A stretch of 64,000 nucleotides of DNA, taken from NCBI GenBank assembly GCA_008360955.1, contig LUCM01001779.1, forward strand, positions 6,093 through 70,092, given 5' to 3'. This document shows positions 27,901-41,500 of this stretch, in pieces (positions within the stretch are counted from its first letter, which is position 1; each line of letters opens with the position of its first letter). Under the pieces are notes generated by a model. It was not told the DNA's origin. It saw only the letters and a list, made by a program, of their open reading frames with translations, and did not search any database. This stretch comes from Fasciolopsis buskii. Taxonomy: Eukaryota; Platyhelminthes; Trematoda; Plagiorchiida; Fasciolidae. A program made the position numbers and the translations under genes.

Positions 27901-28687
27901 ACAGTACGAATGAAACATCACCAGTGGTTTTCAGCATACCTAAAACTTTCGTCTGAATCCATTTGATCTCGGTAAGCTGATATCACTAGCATGCTTACGT
28001 CTACAAATACCAGTTTGTTGTCAATTTATAACGTAAATTTTTTTGTGAATTTATTCGGTTCAACTCTCATCGGTTTGCCGACGATATAGGCGTCATCTAA
28101 AATTCTAGTCCAAAGTTTGTTTGAATATCTAATGAAATCTTATGGCATATTTTGAAGCTCGCACAGTAGATTCATTTTCAGTCTGGCTTTCTTATCACTA
28201 CCGGTTGTCAGGCTCCGGTGATCTTTTAATAGCTTCAGGCTATTTTTATCCATCGTGGTCTGAAGTAAGTTGAACACACGTTTGTGATCGAGTCATAGTG
28301 AAAACCGGTACGTCACGTGGTAATTTGATGGCCAGTGACAAGAACTGATAGGTTTGATCTAAATTCGTTGACAGGTGTAATTTCAGAGAACATGCGTGGT
28401 TATTCCAAAACCCACGCTGCTTGAAATTGTCCGAGATTATCAAAAGGTAGTCAAATGTTACTTAACGGTAGCTCGGTACTCTTAACTGATATATGCAAGT
28501 TTCCCTAATACGGCAAAATCCCTTGTTTTTTTCATAGCCAAATTATAAAGCAGGGAAACCATCCTAAACTGATCACTTTAAATTTGTTTCCGTCTCCAGC
28601 ACAGTGTTAGTAAAATGTTTAAGCAAAACATTCCTTTTAATTAATTGGTTTGCTAATTCTAAATCTTTTATTTCTTACTTCATTCAT

Positions 28688-28838
28688 CAATGAAATGATA
28701 GAGTACATTATTTTTCAGGGAGAGAGCCGCGGCCAGCATAGGGTCGCTGATTGGGGAAGTCGACTGGCGATGGGAGGATCCGAACCCGCTACCGTCACGT
28801 CTAAACGCCACGATCTTATCCGCTTGGCTAATTGAGGT
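28688..28838 (-). mobile_element. tRNA-derived SINE, family 1, copy B
   Basis: On the minus strand: TTAGCCAAGCGGATAAGA (A box), GGGTTCGGATCC (B box), CTGGCCGCGGCTCTC, then CCTGAAAAATAATGTAC and ATTTCAT. It is the same composite as the copies at 21765 and 55677. The 61-codon plus-strand open frame across it is not a gene. Confidence 0.78.
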
Positions 28839-31765
28839 GTTGAGTGACTAAAAGATCCCTATTTTTGCTGAAAATAACTAGTGAAGCGGTTTAATTCCCC
28901 AAATCACAGAGATTTCTGGCACCTCTGTTATCCGGTCAAGTCGCTCGTGTCAGTTCTGTGCCCCGGGCAGATTACCAATAGTTAGACACCTGGAATTTTA
29001 CAAATAAGCAAAACGTTGATATTTTCATTCTTCTTTATTTCCAGTGCGTTTTGGCCTGTGTCAGGGGTGGAACATTTGATGATCATTTTCTGGTCGTGGT
29101 CAGGATTACAGTTTTAAAATTATTGCTTGTTCCAGATGAACAGGATACCCGTATGAAGAGCACATGTCACTTACTCAGTGTCATGAATCATAAGTGATAT
29201 ATCCAAAAATATACAGTATTTTGTTGACAGTGCTCGAGGTGACATCGCTTTCACGACGTATTCCGTCGTTACCTTTCGCTCAGTTGGGTATTTTTATCTC
29301 CCAAATTAAAACAAATATTATTCTGCTATTCTTCAGAATTCCCAACATGTACAATAAGTTTTTCAGTTTTTCAGCAGAGCGTTTTTTTTTACCAAGTGGC
29401 TGAAGTTGCTCAGGCTGTTGGGAACATGTAAAATTAGGGTGGGAACCACGGATCCATCATTTGGTCAACTTTTATGAGTTGCACTGTGCTCAAAACAGGA
29501 GTTGCAGCTAATATTCGGATTAGTACATTCTCAATTCGTTGGGAACACTTGTAAGTTGAAAAAACAACAAAGGTCAGAATTGGGAATATGTCTCATGCTG
29601 GTAATGTGGAGACCCGTGGATGAGGAAAGGTATGCGAAGCAGAGTCAAACAACTGTTCCGGTGATTAACTGAGTTTTGCAGTGGCGACGTCATCACTGTA
29701 CTCGTGCATGATACATTCTTTCTTGAAGTCAGTGGCTGTCTTTTTGTGATTCCAGGGTGGCCGAAACAGTCCAAGGAAAAGAGTAATAAGAAGCGAACAG
29801 AGCAAACTAAATGACGATATCCCTCGACTGATGGCGAACAGTTCGCGACCTGAGCACTAAGCTCAGCGATTAGGGGCGGGCAAAAATGTACAAGCTGAGG
29901 TGATCTATACAATGTTTGAATAATCAGTGCACTCTACTGTAGGCCAAATAATTTGAGGAGCTTGAAATCGCTATTGTGCTTCGTTTGTGCCGCTTACCAG
30001 GTCATTTCGAAACTGCTACTCGACAATGCAATACTGGGCATTATTTGGTCCAAAATCGGTTCAACTTTATCGTGGGAATAATGACGGAAAAATAGTATCT
30101 AAACCAAAGTTTATGATATAACAATCATTCGGGAGCAAAATTTCAAACTTCGTTTGTGTAGACTGGGGTTCTTAAAATGCATTTGCTAAGAAGCCGTTAT
30201 CCAACAGGAACAGACAAATTTGCCAAACCTGTCCTTGTAGAGAACTAGAAAAAAAAACAAAACAAAATTCACGTTAATCGATCCTATTCGATCCCTAGTC
30301 CAATTTGTCCAGCTTTATACCGCCTTTGTCCGAATCTTTCTTTGAAACCTGTGTATTAGCAAATTCTTACCTGTCCCATAGGTCACGAATGAATCTTTCT
30401 TGCAGTCCGCTGCAGTGTGGCTGTCCAGTGACATGAAAACCACTTCATTTTATTTTATTTCTAGTTTGTAGGAAACAAAAGCAAATTATGCATACTGGCT
30501 ACCGATGACTTTTAAACGAATTGACGATGTGAGTGTGTGATTGTGACGTTAACTTTTATGTGTGCTTCACAATAATGAAAAACCTTCAAGATAACCCGAA
30601 ATAAAAACCGCTTTGGAGTTTGAACTGGACTCATTTCTTTGAAGATTGATGCGTAATTTGAAACCTTGAATGGTAGACTATGGGACTGACTATTTCGATC
30701 CCCGTTACTCGATGGGAGATTAAGACAACCGGAAGACATCAACAAGTAATGTGTTTGCAGTACCAACCCAATGCCGAAATTGAGGAAAAGAACTGTCGCA
30801 AATAACATGCCAACTGTGCGTTAATTAAGCCGCTTCTATCATTGTAAAATCATTTGCAACTAGAAAGCCGCAGTCGCCGATCACGTGTTGATAAAGCTGC
30901 GTAAAATAACTGACATTGGCAACAGTAATTCCTTTCTGTTTGAAGGAAAGAGTTTCTGTGGCTCATAAACAGAAGACATCTGTTCTGCCTTATTTTGTCT
31001 TGAAAAAGTTCAAATAAGTCTTATTTTGATGAATACAACAAGTAATTTTTTTTCCTTCTTTACTAATGGATTCATGATATGACTTTGAACGTTGTTTCTC
31101 ATGTTGCAAGAGGCCAGCTCGTTGAAATATTTTTACCTGAAAAATATCCTCCGTTTTGGAACAAGAATGTCATGTTTATTGTTAACGGTCTCACATCATG
31201 CGACTGTTCTGTACATGGCAGAACAAGGCGAATGAATTTCAGTTAACAAGTGTGCGAGTACTAATGAGCTGGGCAGGCCGATTGAAATTTCAAGGTAAGC
31301 AACAACCTGCATTCTGCGACGGTTATTCGGTGTCAGAACACAGTAAGTTCAAGAGGGATAAGTAGAGAGTAAATGTTTGGTCTCTTTGGGCCCATTCGTT
31401 TGTGCCGTTCCCGAATTCTCTATTGTTACTTGGGGAAGATTTTTGCAGCTGCGTATTCACCGACCCTCCACCCGCCGCCGCCATGTGTCTTCGAGCCGAG
31501 GCGATGAGAAATTACCCCCGGGGCATCTTGGTCTTCAAACAAGGTTAATGTACCATAATTCAATGAGCTTAGTTAATGGAGTGTATGTGCTCTCATGTGA
31601 GAAAAATTTTGCAGGTAAGTGGGTGTTCAGAAACGCACACGACTGCAGAGTTGCTGTGGCCGATCGTCCCCAGTCTATCAGAAAAAAGATTTGAAAATGG
31701 TTGATCTGTTTTTCGGGCAACAAATTTCCCATGGGTTTGTGTTTTCTCTCTTTCAAACAGGCCAG

Positions 31766-32346
31766 TTAAACGGCGGTTTTGTTTGATCCCCATGCTTCTT
31801 CAAATAGAGAATGCCTAACTGCAGAATTTGGTTTAACGGAAGCATTGAGGAGACTAAGGATGACCTTGAACAAGAAATTCTCTTCACCACCATCCTTATG
31901 TTTACATTTTTCCCTACCATGGCTGTTCGCATGTATTTGTTCAAATGTTTGACCAAAAGACAGGAAATACCGTGAGATGTGGAGTGACGCCGGTGGTTTC
32001 CCAGGCCGAACGTACACGTTAAAACCACCGGGAAGGAGTGAATCTATTGGAAAGTGACAGCTCAATTCTTTGCTGGTTGCAACATCAAGCTCCATTTTGT
32101 AATCAATTACCAGCAGTCCAAAAGAAACCGATGACGGAAAGGTACATCGTGTGCGATTTTGTCCTTAACAGATACGGGAAAACGTAGCAGAATGAAGCGT
32201 GAAATAAAGAATTCGGACTCGACTGAATCACCATAGGCGGCTGCTTCATATTGAATCGGCTCTTTCCTGGTGAGTTTTACTGCACATTGTTCTTGACCAG
32301 TAACTGGCTGCTTGCAGTTCACATCTATTAGTCTAACCTGTCCCTA
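31766..32346 (-). pseudogene. Possible broken coding sequence, family unknown
   Basis: Two minus-strand frames abut with a frame change: 32322-32107 (ends FRHRFLLDCW, stop) and an open stretch from about 32153 to 31766, including SFGLLVIDYKMELDVATSKE and PGGFNVYVRPGKP. Both have protein-like composition, and the second is open well upstream of its ATG. A frameshifted gene or transposon fragment is possible, but chance frames of this size are not rare. I do not recognise the family. Confidence 0.25.
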
Positions 32347-34126
32347 CAAAGCATATTCTCAGTGACCCGAAAAAAGTATGCATTACTAGAGGTCGTGAAA
32401 AATTTAGGATTCCCGTTGCTCGTAACAAACAACTCAATTTTGTCTAACCATCCAGAAATGCTGACTTTGTTTCGACAAAAAAATTCAGATCACATTAGAT
32501 TTATAATATGGATTCACGCAGCCCCGGATGTTTCGTCTGATAACCTGTTCCCCTATCCACAAATTTCTCAAATTGACATCTTATTAGTACTGATATTTAT
32601 GATTACATGTATCACCTAGCAAAATTGCGACGTGCTTGAATTGCAATCCCCAAAATCACCCAAGTCTGTCGAGTAATTTGTACCCCACTGAGGCGGCAAC
32701 AGTTGTCTGACATCAATCGAGATCGGCTTGGCGGCACCGTTCCTTTTAACTCGAAACTAAGCATGGGCCTCCGTGTTGCCCGTCTTGTTTTCCGCAAGCG
32801 AGAATTGCACGGGGAACCCCACATCCATGGCACTAGGGAGCACACGTGGACACAGGCACACACGCATACATGTACGGAAACCGACACAGCATGACAAAGC
32901 ACACCTATGTGCCGTCGACACCTAAGACCTTTGGGAATCATATGTGAACAAGCGCACCCACACACACTCAGGCAAATAAATGCACATATACAGGAATTAG
33001 AAGACGGGAAAATTTCAGTCATTTTCCTATGGTTGATCCGCAGCTGTAGAACAGTAGTCACTGTAAGATTTCTTTCCTTTCTACGGAAACCAGTCTGCAC
33101 AGCCCTCATCATTATGACTGTGATCACGGTCGCCCATAGGAGTATCAACAAATTCACACGGAAGGTGAGTGGGACTTTTCTTTAACCAATCTAAAGCATT
33201 TGAAACAGCGATCATGATACGCCATTGAGCATGCTGTGCACTCGCATGTGTATAAAAACTCCACGGCGGGAATTTTAGAGCAGGACTTTTAAACTCACTG
33301 ATCAACCTGCTATCAAGTATATGTTCGCGATATTTGCTACTTGATCCCCGGATCTCTGTGCGAGCCAAGTGAATTCTTTGTCAGTTTCGCAGTTTTGTAA
33401 AGTAAACTTTGAAAAATTTTGCGGCACTATCAGTTGAAGAACAATTTTCTTCATCCCCTCCCGAGAATTCGTCGAACGAACAGAATGATCAGAGATCTCA
33501 GTGGGTGTTAATTCCTACCCATGAGAAATATTAACACTGCTTCGTGAAAACGGGTTAAAGAATCTGGAGAAAAGGACCAATTCAGTTCGCCTCCCATCCA
33601 TGCGAGGTCTGAGATAGACAGTCCTCAAGAGCATAAGAAGTCCCATTTGGACGAAGAAACGTATCAGACAATCGGCCAGCTTCTGCGGAACTCCGTTGCT
33701 GTGTACAACCGCTGTCGCATCGCAGCAGGATATTGTGGAAAGTTCTTGAAACGCCCTGCTGCCATTCTTGATTACTGTATTCTCCATAGATGTCTACATA
33801 CATACACATGTACATATTAAGTCCATAAACACACGTACACTCCCTCAAATGCACACGCAAATGCTTTTGAATTGAAGGGTGTTCTTCGCAGTGCGTTGTG
33901 ACATTTGATCTGCTTTCCCAACACCACACCCAAAACCAACTTGACTCAGAAACATAGACACACGTACAAACAGGAGAACACTTGCACAAACGGACTATCA
34001 CTTTTATGATTATCTGCATGCGTCGGGATTTGTGCCACAACCACACAAACTAACATCGGTTTGCACACAATATCCACTCTTACTGTTGACGGCCACACAC
34101 CGAACCGGTCTTCTTTCATACCTGTC

Positions 34127-34409
34127 AGGCAAACCTGTCGTTGACGGACAACCCTGGCGTTTGGGGCGTTTCGAACATCAATGGGCACCGCCGTTTTGAC
34201 TGTTCGTGTTTCTATTCCATCCACGGGCGGTATCGTGGACGGACGAGCTTTTCCAAACATCTCACACTTCTCATCCAGTCCTAGCTTGGGCCTGGGCCGA
34301 AAGTCACAAGAACAACAAGGGCAACAATAGCCATAGTACCAACCGAAACAATTGTCTATATATGGGACTGAGACGTGCAACCTATTTGTCCATCTGAAAC
34401 ACGTTACCA
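34127..34409 (-). CDS. Candidate exon, cysteine- and tyrosine-rich, unknown
   Basis: The minus-strand frame 34434-33946 (162 codons) contains a stretch bounded by a possible acceptor (gtgtttcag) and donor (CTGACAG|GTATGA). The enclosed residues include DNCFGWYYGYCCPCCSCDF, then a charged, proline-containing segment. Other long minus-strand frames follow at 34046-33582 and 33157-32612, but I cannot chain them. Base composition here is closer to balanced than in surrounding DNA. A single-pass membrane or palmitoylated protein is one reading; a chance frame is another. Confidence 0.22.
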
Positions 34410-34434
34410 CAGACTCGCATGATCCAAGTGACAC

Positions 34435-37400
34435 TGATTACTCGTCAAATACAGAACGACTTTGGATCTGAGAACAAATTTGATCATTCTAGTTGGAATT
34501 TTTGACTAGCTTTCCCTCATCTGTGATCGGATTCAATTGCACCTAGTCAGTGGTGAGTGATTTGTGTGATTTCAATCCATTGCCTGTCGTTGTGTATTCT
34601 CTGTTTAATTATCTTGCATGAGATAGGAGAACTTCAGCAAACGTATTTGTAGATGAGTATGATTATAAAATATGGGAAAACAAGCTGATACAGAGTTGCT
34701 GTGTTTGCCTGGGTTTTTAAGCTCCGCACCCTGGGGAGGGGAGACAGCACAGTTGTTTTACTACACACAAAACAAAACCGCTGGGTTGTGCAATTTATTC
34801 ACGACAATTTGGTTGCATTGTTCCCATCTGCATTTGTTCTTTATGCGCGCTCAGGATAGCACATAACAACTTTATTTTCTCTCAAGAAAATCATAAGTTG
34901 AAGCTTACAAATTTTGCTAAAGCACAGAGAGTTGCTTTTGTAAGAATAAACTTAACGAACCAGCTTATCTACATTCGGGAAGTGTCAACAGTGCAGGCAC
35001 CTTCTGCAGCTTCCTTTGAATGATCATTTGTTGTTATTTATTGGTTTTCTCATTTGTACATAGTTTAACGAAATATTTCGAAAGTGACCTTTTACTTTGG
35101 CAACCTTTTAAACGGCAATTTAACTTAAGCACGACTTATATGTGGATAGTGTGCAGTCCATAGCAAGACATATTTGTGTAGGCAAAAAAGGGAGAATTCG
35201 GGGAAAATACCAAATTTTATCTAAACCGCTCCAAAGCACTTGATAATTGGTACAAGTAGGCAATATCCTGTTATCTGACCCCGGGCATACCCGACAAAAC
35301 AGAAAGGCTTCCCACCCAGGTAGAGAGGCAGGTAAAAAGGAGGCTTCAAAAAAGGATCCCCTCTGAATTGGCTCAAATTACCGCCTCGGATAAAAATCTA
35401 AACTAATTTGGAAACACATTATTCCGTGGATTTCCAAAATAGATGAAACCCGCCTTTTCCAAAGTTAATGAATGACATTAAAAATCCATTAAATCGGCAA
35501 CGAGTGGGTTATATGTTCCGATGCTCTGATTAGTATTCGCAGTGAACCTAGGAGAATTTTTCCTTACGGCTATCTTTGGTGTGTTTGTTCTAAGTGGCGA
35601 TTTAACTTAGTTTTGAGGGCCAGCCGTTATGAGTTTGGGCAATGAGATGCCAAAGCATGCAGATTGCGAGACTTTTACAGGAAGCAATGAAAATACGGCG
35701 CAAGAAATTATTAAGACTTCTCTAGTGGGGCAATTTGAGAAATTCAAGTTCGCATAACTGCCGATAAATAACTGAAAAAGCGAACAATTACGGTTTGCTT
35801 CAACGGGGCAATCACCTATCTTCATACGAAGGTGCCGGTCAAAAAGTGACATTAGAAGAGACCCCTTTTTTGCAGTGCGTACGAATCAGCAACTACCAGT
35901 TCAGAAAATGCCATAGTTAGGCGCTGAATTCGCATTCATACATCTGGAACTGGAGCTTCAATCGAATCTTAGTGGCTGTGCCATACTGACGAATTTTTGG
36001 ATGATAAATGGAGCAAGCAGAAAGCTTTCATTCGTGAACTCAGGACTGATATGTTTTGTTGCTCAGTTTCACAGAAAACCATACCCAGTCATAAACCTCC
36101 TCTCCATAACCAGCAGAACGCTAACGCAAGAGATCAGATTTTGTCCGTAAGACAGAGGTTCGGAAGCAACATTCCAACCTCCTTGGGATGGTGCAATTGC
36201 TTACCGGCAATAAGATGGTCGTTTGGGGTACACTGTGACGGAATTTATGTGCTGATGTGGATTTGGGATTTTTGGGTCCGATTAAGACACTTTCGGAAAA
36301 CATAAAATATTATTATTTCGAGATTGTAAACGTTATATGGTATTCAGTTTAGGGTCGATCATAACGCGAGTTTCCGAGCGAAATTTGACTGCACGTAAAG
36401 GAAATGCAATAAACAATTAGTGTGAGACATGGATGTTTGATCACTTTTTATCCGAACTTTGTATTCGCGGCACGTTAGGTATGAACATTGTTAATCTCCT
36501 CTCTTATTAGTATAGCTCAATTTGAATCAATGTTCGGTCGTTAGTTAGCCTCTGCTTTCCACCCGTCTTTTTCAGTAAAACCTCACAGCCGTCACCTTCT
36601 GAAATTGCACTTCTGTTAAATATTCATCACTTTTTTATTACATCCTTGAATTTATGAGTACTGGTATGTCAATAGGCATGGTTGGAAAATTGTTCCCAGC
36701 TCTTCGATTTCTGTTGCTGCACCCTACAGAGTTTCAGGTTCGAACTTAGTCAAACCGCATTTTATCGGCTGCGCGACGTTACATAAACCACACCTGAAAA
36801 TGCACCCAAATTCACGGTTAGGGGGTTGGGCAATTTATTGAATTGTCAGTTGCCCTAAATAGCGAAATTCCTTTCCTCTTATCTAAGGTTTATCCAGTCG
36901 AAATCCTTTTGAAGTGTTCAGATCCCGGGCGAAACCTCACCAACTATGCATCTTGTGAGGCACAGGACTTGAACGACCTTCTCATTCTAAGCTACATTGC
37001 ACAATTTCACCTCACCTAATTCCATGTCGTACTAATTACATGCATCCCCAGCATACCACTGTTCAGTCTTGCCCGGTCAGAATTTTAATCTGATGGTTTT
37101 TACCACGGATGTCAGCCCGCTTGCGTGCATTGCTGCAGGTTGCTTTCGCTCAGGTGGAGTCCCGGATGGTGTCTTTTCATAGCACAAATTGCTCCAGAAT
37201 GACGATAAAACTTTTGCAAACGAATCGTGTCTTCAAATTCGCTTTTCCCAAGGCGATCCACGTAACGGTTAAGTGAGAGCTGAATTGATGCAAATGTTTG
37301 GTTGGGAATAGTCACACTGTGCACCTATGTATTCGTATATTTGTCCTTTGCAGACGCTAATTTTAAGAAATGTAGTGCGCTGTATCACACGATTCCGTAA

Positions 37401-38091
37401 ATCTTGTGATAATAGGCTTCCGAACACAATGAAAACGAGGAAGTACTTAGTGCACGATTTTCTAAACCAATGTCTCATTCGAAACCGAGACTGAGGCGAC
37501 CTACTGATGGGCATTCAAACAATGTAGCCTATTGTCCAAGGGTGGGAGCATTGGAACTGAATTCGAAATGAGTTTGTTGTAAACAGGAAAACAAATTTCT
37601 CTTACGTGTTTATTCCTTTAAACGACAGTCAGCTGAATGCGCAGGGGTAGAAACGTTTATTGTTGTTTGAAGCGAGTGATGAATGAATCCCTGGATAAAA
37701 TGGAACTAAAGTAATGGTTCAAATCTCAAACAATGGTACTTACCTCAAATTTGCTTTGTTTTACAACCGAAGGGGATCGATTGTTATCTCGTGGGCTTGG
37801 CAACCATCCGATTGAGCTTGGTGTGCACACATGACAAGGGAAATTTAATTAGGCTCGACGGTGACTATCAGATACTAGTAAAATATCGGATGAGTTAACG
37901 ATGCAGCATGCATCTGAAGTTACTAACTCTAATTTGTTGGTTTTCTTATTCTATACTACCAAGCAAAATCTTTTTCTGCAAAATTTTGCAAGCATTAAAT
38001 ATAGCCAATTAGTTAGTGGGATTATATGACTTCTTTCATGGTCATTCGAAGTTGCTTTGCATTTTTTTAAAAACGGAAACAGCACTTCATA
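34435..38091. other. Upstream region of notum
   Basis: No convincing coding sequence. Promoter elements and any untranslated first exon of notum should lie here, but I see no motif that decides their position. An in-frame stop at 38068 bounds the notum start region. Confidence 0.4.
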
Positions 38092-38537
38092 ATGGTCACT
38101 TCGACGTCGACCTCGGTTTCCTACTCGTCAACTGAGGCATACTGCAGAAAATCTCACTGCAAACACTTACCCCCAACATATACGAATGTGACCCTGTCGA
38201 ATCGACACCTCAAAAGGCAGAACTGGTTACCATTCATGATAATTCTGATGACTTGGTCGGTCATGGTTCGCGGTAGACCGAACGGACAAAGGATCATACT
38301 GCAACGTGCTGCTACTGCAACCACTTCGAGTTCGCTATCAGATTCCACCGAACTGACGGACTGGCAACCTTTAACGCGTCCCAATTATGGCCCCAGTTCA
38401 TCTCTCAGAAAAAGTCAGCGTAACTGGTCTTGGAAAGGACATCGCAGATTATCGGACAGTTTCATTCTTCACCACTTTCATAAACTTCATCTTCTTAACG
38501 ATTCCACAGCTCTATGTAACGATGGCTCTCATGCTGG
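38092..38537 (+). CDS. notum: notum exon 1: N-terminus, signal segment, CNDG motif
   Basis: Encodes residues 1-149. A 45-residue Ser/Thr-rich lead precedes a hydrophobic stretch (LPFMIILMTWSVMV, about 46-59), which should act as a signal sequence. Met49 inside it is an alternative start that would give a conventional short signal peptide. A low-complexity linker follows, then KLHLLNDSTALCNDGSHAG, which aligns with the start of the human catalytic domain. Asn136 in NDS falls within a residue of the known human glycosylation site before CNDGS. The donor is GTAAGC at 38538, phase 2. Intron 1 (38538-40289) holds no coding match I recognise. Confidence 0.88.
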
Positions 38538-41500
38538 GTAAGCAATAGTATTGATTTCTACATATGAAGCTATGCTACTGATGAACATCATAGTAGTTCA
38601 CTGTCTTCTGCATTTTTATAGATTATATCGTTTTACATCAGCGAATTCCATTAAATGGACTGATTGGATCACTGCAAGATAGGGTTAGGACGAATACCTT
38701 TGGAGGGAATCCAGTGAATCCACCCAATTTATTCTTAGGTTTTCGGTAAATGTGAAATTAATTGCCTTTTACCAAAGATTAGTGTGTTCTACTGTCAACG
38801 GTTTGGCAAACGGCTTTCCAACGTGATTGTCACATGCTGACCGCCCAACACCACGATTAAATCCAGCTCCTCGTAACCCAGTATAAACATAAAAATTTGT
38901 TCTCATCAGAACAGGACTGGTCACGGTGAAGCCGAACTTCAAAGCACGGACGGTAAGTTCAAAGTGCCGGGCCTTAGTTGCATCGGCTGACATATCCACA
39001 AGTCAGCACAATCCAGCGTGTATGCACATCAATACACTAGTTTGTCCGCACTGTGCCCGCACAAATTTAACGGCAGGAATGTTTCCTAGTCGTATGGTTG
39101 CAAACTAGACAGCTAGATGTAGTTGGCGACCATCCAACCCACCGATATATAGACGAAACAAATGCATCTGCTTTAACCAGACAAGCACAAGGGAGTCATT
39201 TTGTCAGTCACTCGGTGGGAGAAAATTGCGGCTGCAACAGAGGCAACAGAAGCAATGGGGAAGGAACAAGTAATTGCCACGAAATTGGGATGGTCCGATG
39301 CTGTGTAATTTCCCGATCGCTTTGATCTGTGCCGCATGTGTACCCGCTTCCGTCAGCACATTCCAGTCCTCCTCGTTTTACCTCGCCTCACTTGCCAAGA
39401 GCAAAGCTTTCAACCTGTATAGCACTTCATTTCCGTCATCCACCCCACCAAAACCAAACCCGTTGTCTTCTTCATTTTCTTTCCTTCGACAACCAGATAT
39501 GACTAGCCCGAGATTGAAAACACATTTTGTCGTTTCTCCGGTCGGTCGGTTGGTTGGCCTGTCGGTCGGCCTGTCGGTCGATCGGTCGGTCTGTCGGCAC
39601 ACCCGTTCGGGGACGGCGCAACAACAAATCTGACTACATTCATCTTTGTAACCAGGCCCTTTGTCTGCCGGTATTCGGTCTCCAGGACAGGGAAAGACCA
39701 GGGCCCAAAAGACTGACAGCTGTCATCGAGCACTAGCATATTTCGAAGAAAAATTACATATTTCAACCAAAATTCGGTCTACTTAGAGTGAGAAGTATCC
39801 CGGCAGGAGAGTGGCCGGTAAATGGAATAGCAAACTTACATTACAAGCTAGTACACATCAGACAGAACTGGCTTTCGTATGCCTATGCGCAAAGTGAATT
39901 GATCACGAATGGGTGCATGCAAACAAGAAGTTAGAAATACGGGGAAGAATTACTTGACCATATCTTAAATGGCATTCGTCGCAGAAGTTGCTCACCAACG
40001 TACTGGAAACGTTCAGTATAGGTCAATTCGAAATTCACAACCAGTCTTATAAATAGTGAACCCTTACCGGACAATGCTATTTACCGTCGGGTGTTTCTGC
40101 CGTTCTTTGGCGATCAGTCAGTTTTGGAAAGTTCACTTGCATAATTCTACGTGAAATTTATTGTTTGATAGCCGCGCTCAAGATTAATTCAAAAATTAAA
40201 TCGAAAATGATTTTGCTTGTTTTATTGACTTGGTTTCACGAGATTTTCGCTCACATTAATTCCGAACACTTCGTCACTTAATATTTCAGTTATTATTATA
40301 GACCTTCAAAGAACGGAAATACCAAAAACTGGTTTATTTTTCTTGAAGGTAAGTCCAATTAATTGTTCCAGTTGAAGTAATTGCAAGCGATTAGAAAAGA
40401 CTAAAAATTGATGCGCATCGCTGACAATCACGGAACATCTAGATAAACTTTACGCTAGTTTGTTGTAGTTCGTGACTGGTTTGCATCAATGCTAGTCTAT
40501 TTAAAGTCCTCTTGATTTCCGCTTTTAAGTTTTTGATTATTTTGCTTTTTATGTTTTTTGCTTGGAAGGTTAAATACGAATAACCTTACAAATAAGATAT
40601 TGTCCAATTGGGTATCTTTGCGCCGGATGCTGATTGGAAATCACTGACAAATATCGTGCATTTAAATGGATCTATTGAGACATCTATCGATAGATCTGTT
40701 CGGCCCAAAAGGTGCAATTTTCTGCATTTTGCCTCTACGTCATGATGCGGACCACAGGAAGCGAAATATGTGAAAAAGGTTTCGTGGGTGAAATAAATTT
40801 GGTGGACTTCGGTTATTTCATAAGTCCTTGGTTGTGCATTGTACATTTTTAACTATCTGTCTTTTCCATCTGTTGAGCATCTTCTATTACCGCCTAATGT
40901 TTTTGAATTCGCTCGCTGCTTGTGGGTGAAAATTAAATTGGGCAATAAAATTGGCTGAGATAAAAATAACTGGACGTTTGCCTCAAGACAACGACCTGGG
41001 TTTTTGTTAAAGACTTAAAAAATTAGCTTTGTATCTGAGCTATTTTACCGGAAATATTTAGATGACGTCAATTTTATGGACTTGTGCAAGACATGAGGCA
41101 AACAAGAAACGTACACTCGGGAGACTAGCCAAAATCTGAATGCATGAAACCGCGAAACTGCATTAGGCATCAGAATGTAAGACATGATGCTATTGTAATA
41201 TGATTTGGAGATAACCATCCGATACCAGACAGGACAGTCTCGGATGGCACAAAATGAACAACATACAAGAAACGGAGGTCGGTAATACCGGTCATTTGCA
41301 TTTCCATTAAGCTGTAATAAGACAAATCACGCACGGTTATTTAAAGTGCTTTGTCCCTCGGAATCCTCCACCAATGATGGCAATACATGAAGCTTGTTTC
41401 TGTAATTCGTCTTATTACCCCTAGTCACGGTGCATAACAAGTTTCAACATCTATTTGTGTCGGCAATACTTCAATTAAGCCGTCATGAACCAAAAAGCAA

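Larger units (their letters stand above)
12007..31750. other. Long intergenic or upstream DNA, western part
   Basis: Lies between the divergent starts of the Ly6-like and notum genes. It holds two family 1 SINEs and a GGTC repeat. Three consecutive plus-strand open frames at 12828-13070, 13067-13378 and 13360-13782 (80, 103 and 140 codons) together span almost 1 kb; none resembles a known family. From about 19.6 to 22.5 kb the plus strand is visibly pyrimidine-rich. Untranslated first exons of either gene could lie here unseen. Confidence 0.45.

Noticed and set aside
39274..39766. Overlapping open frames on both strands rich in Arg/Ser/Gly or Asp/Arg/Pro/Thr
   Set aside because: They are translations of the GGTC tandem repeat, open in several frames at once, and lie inside notum intron 1.
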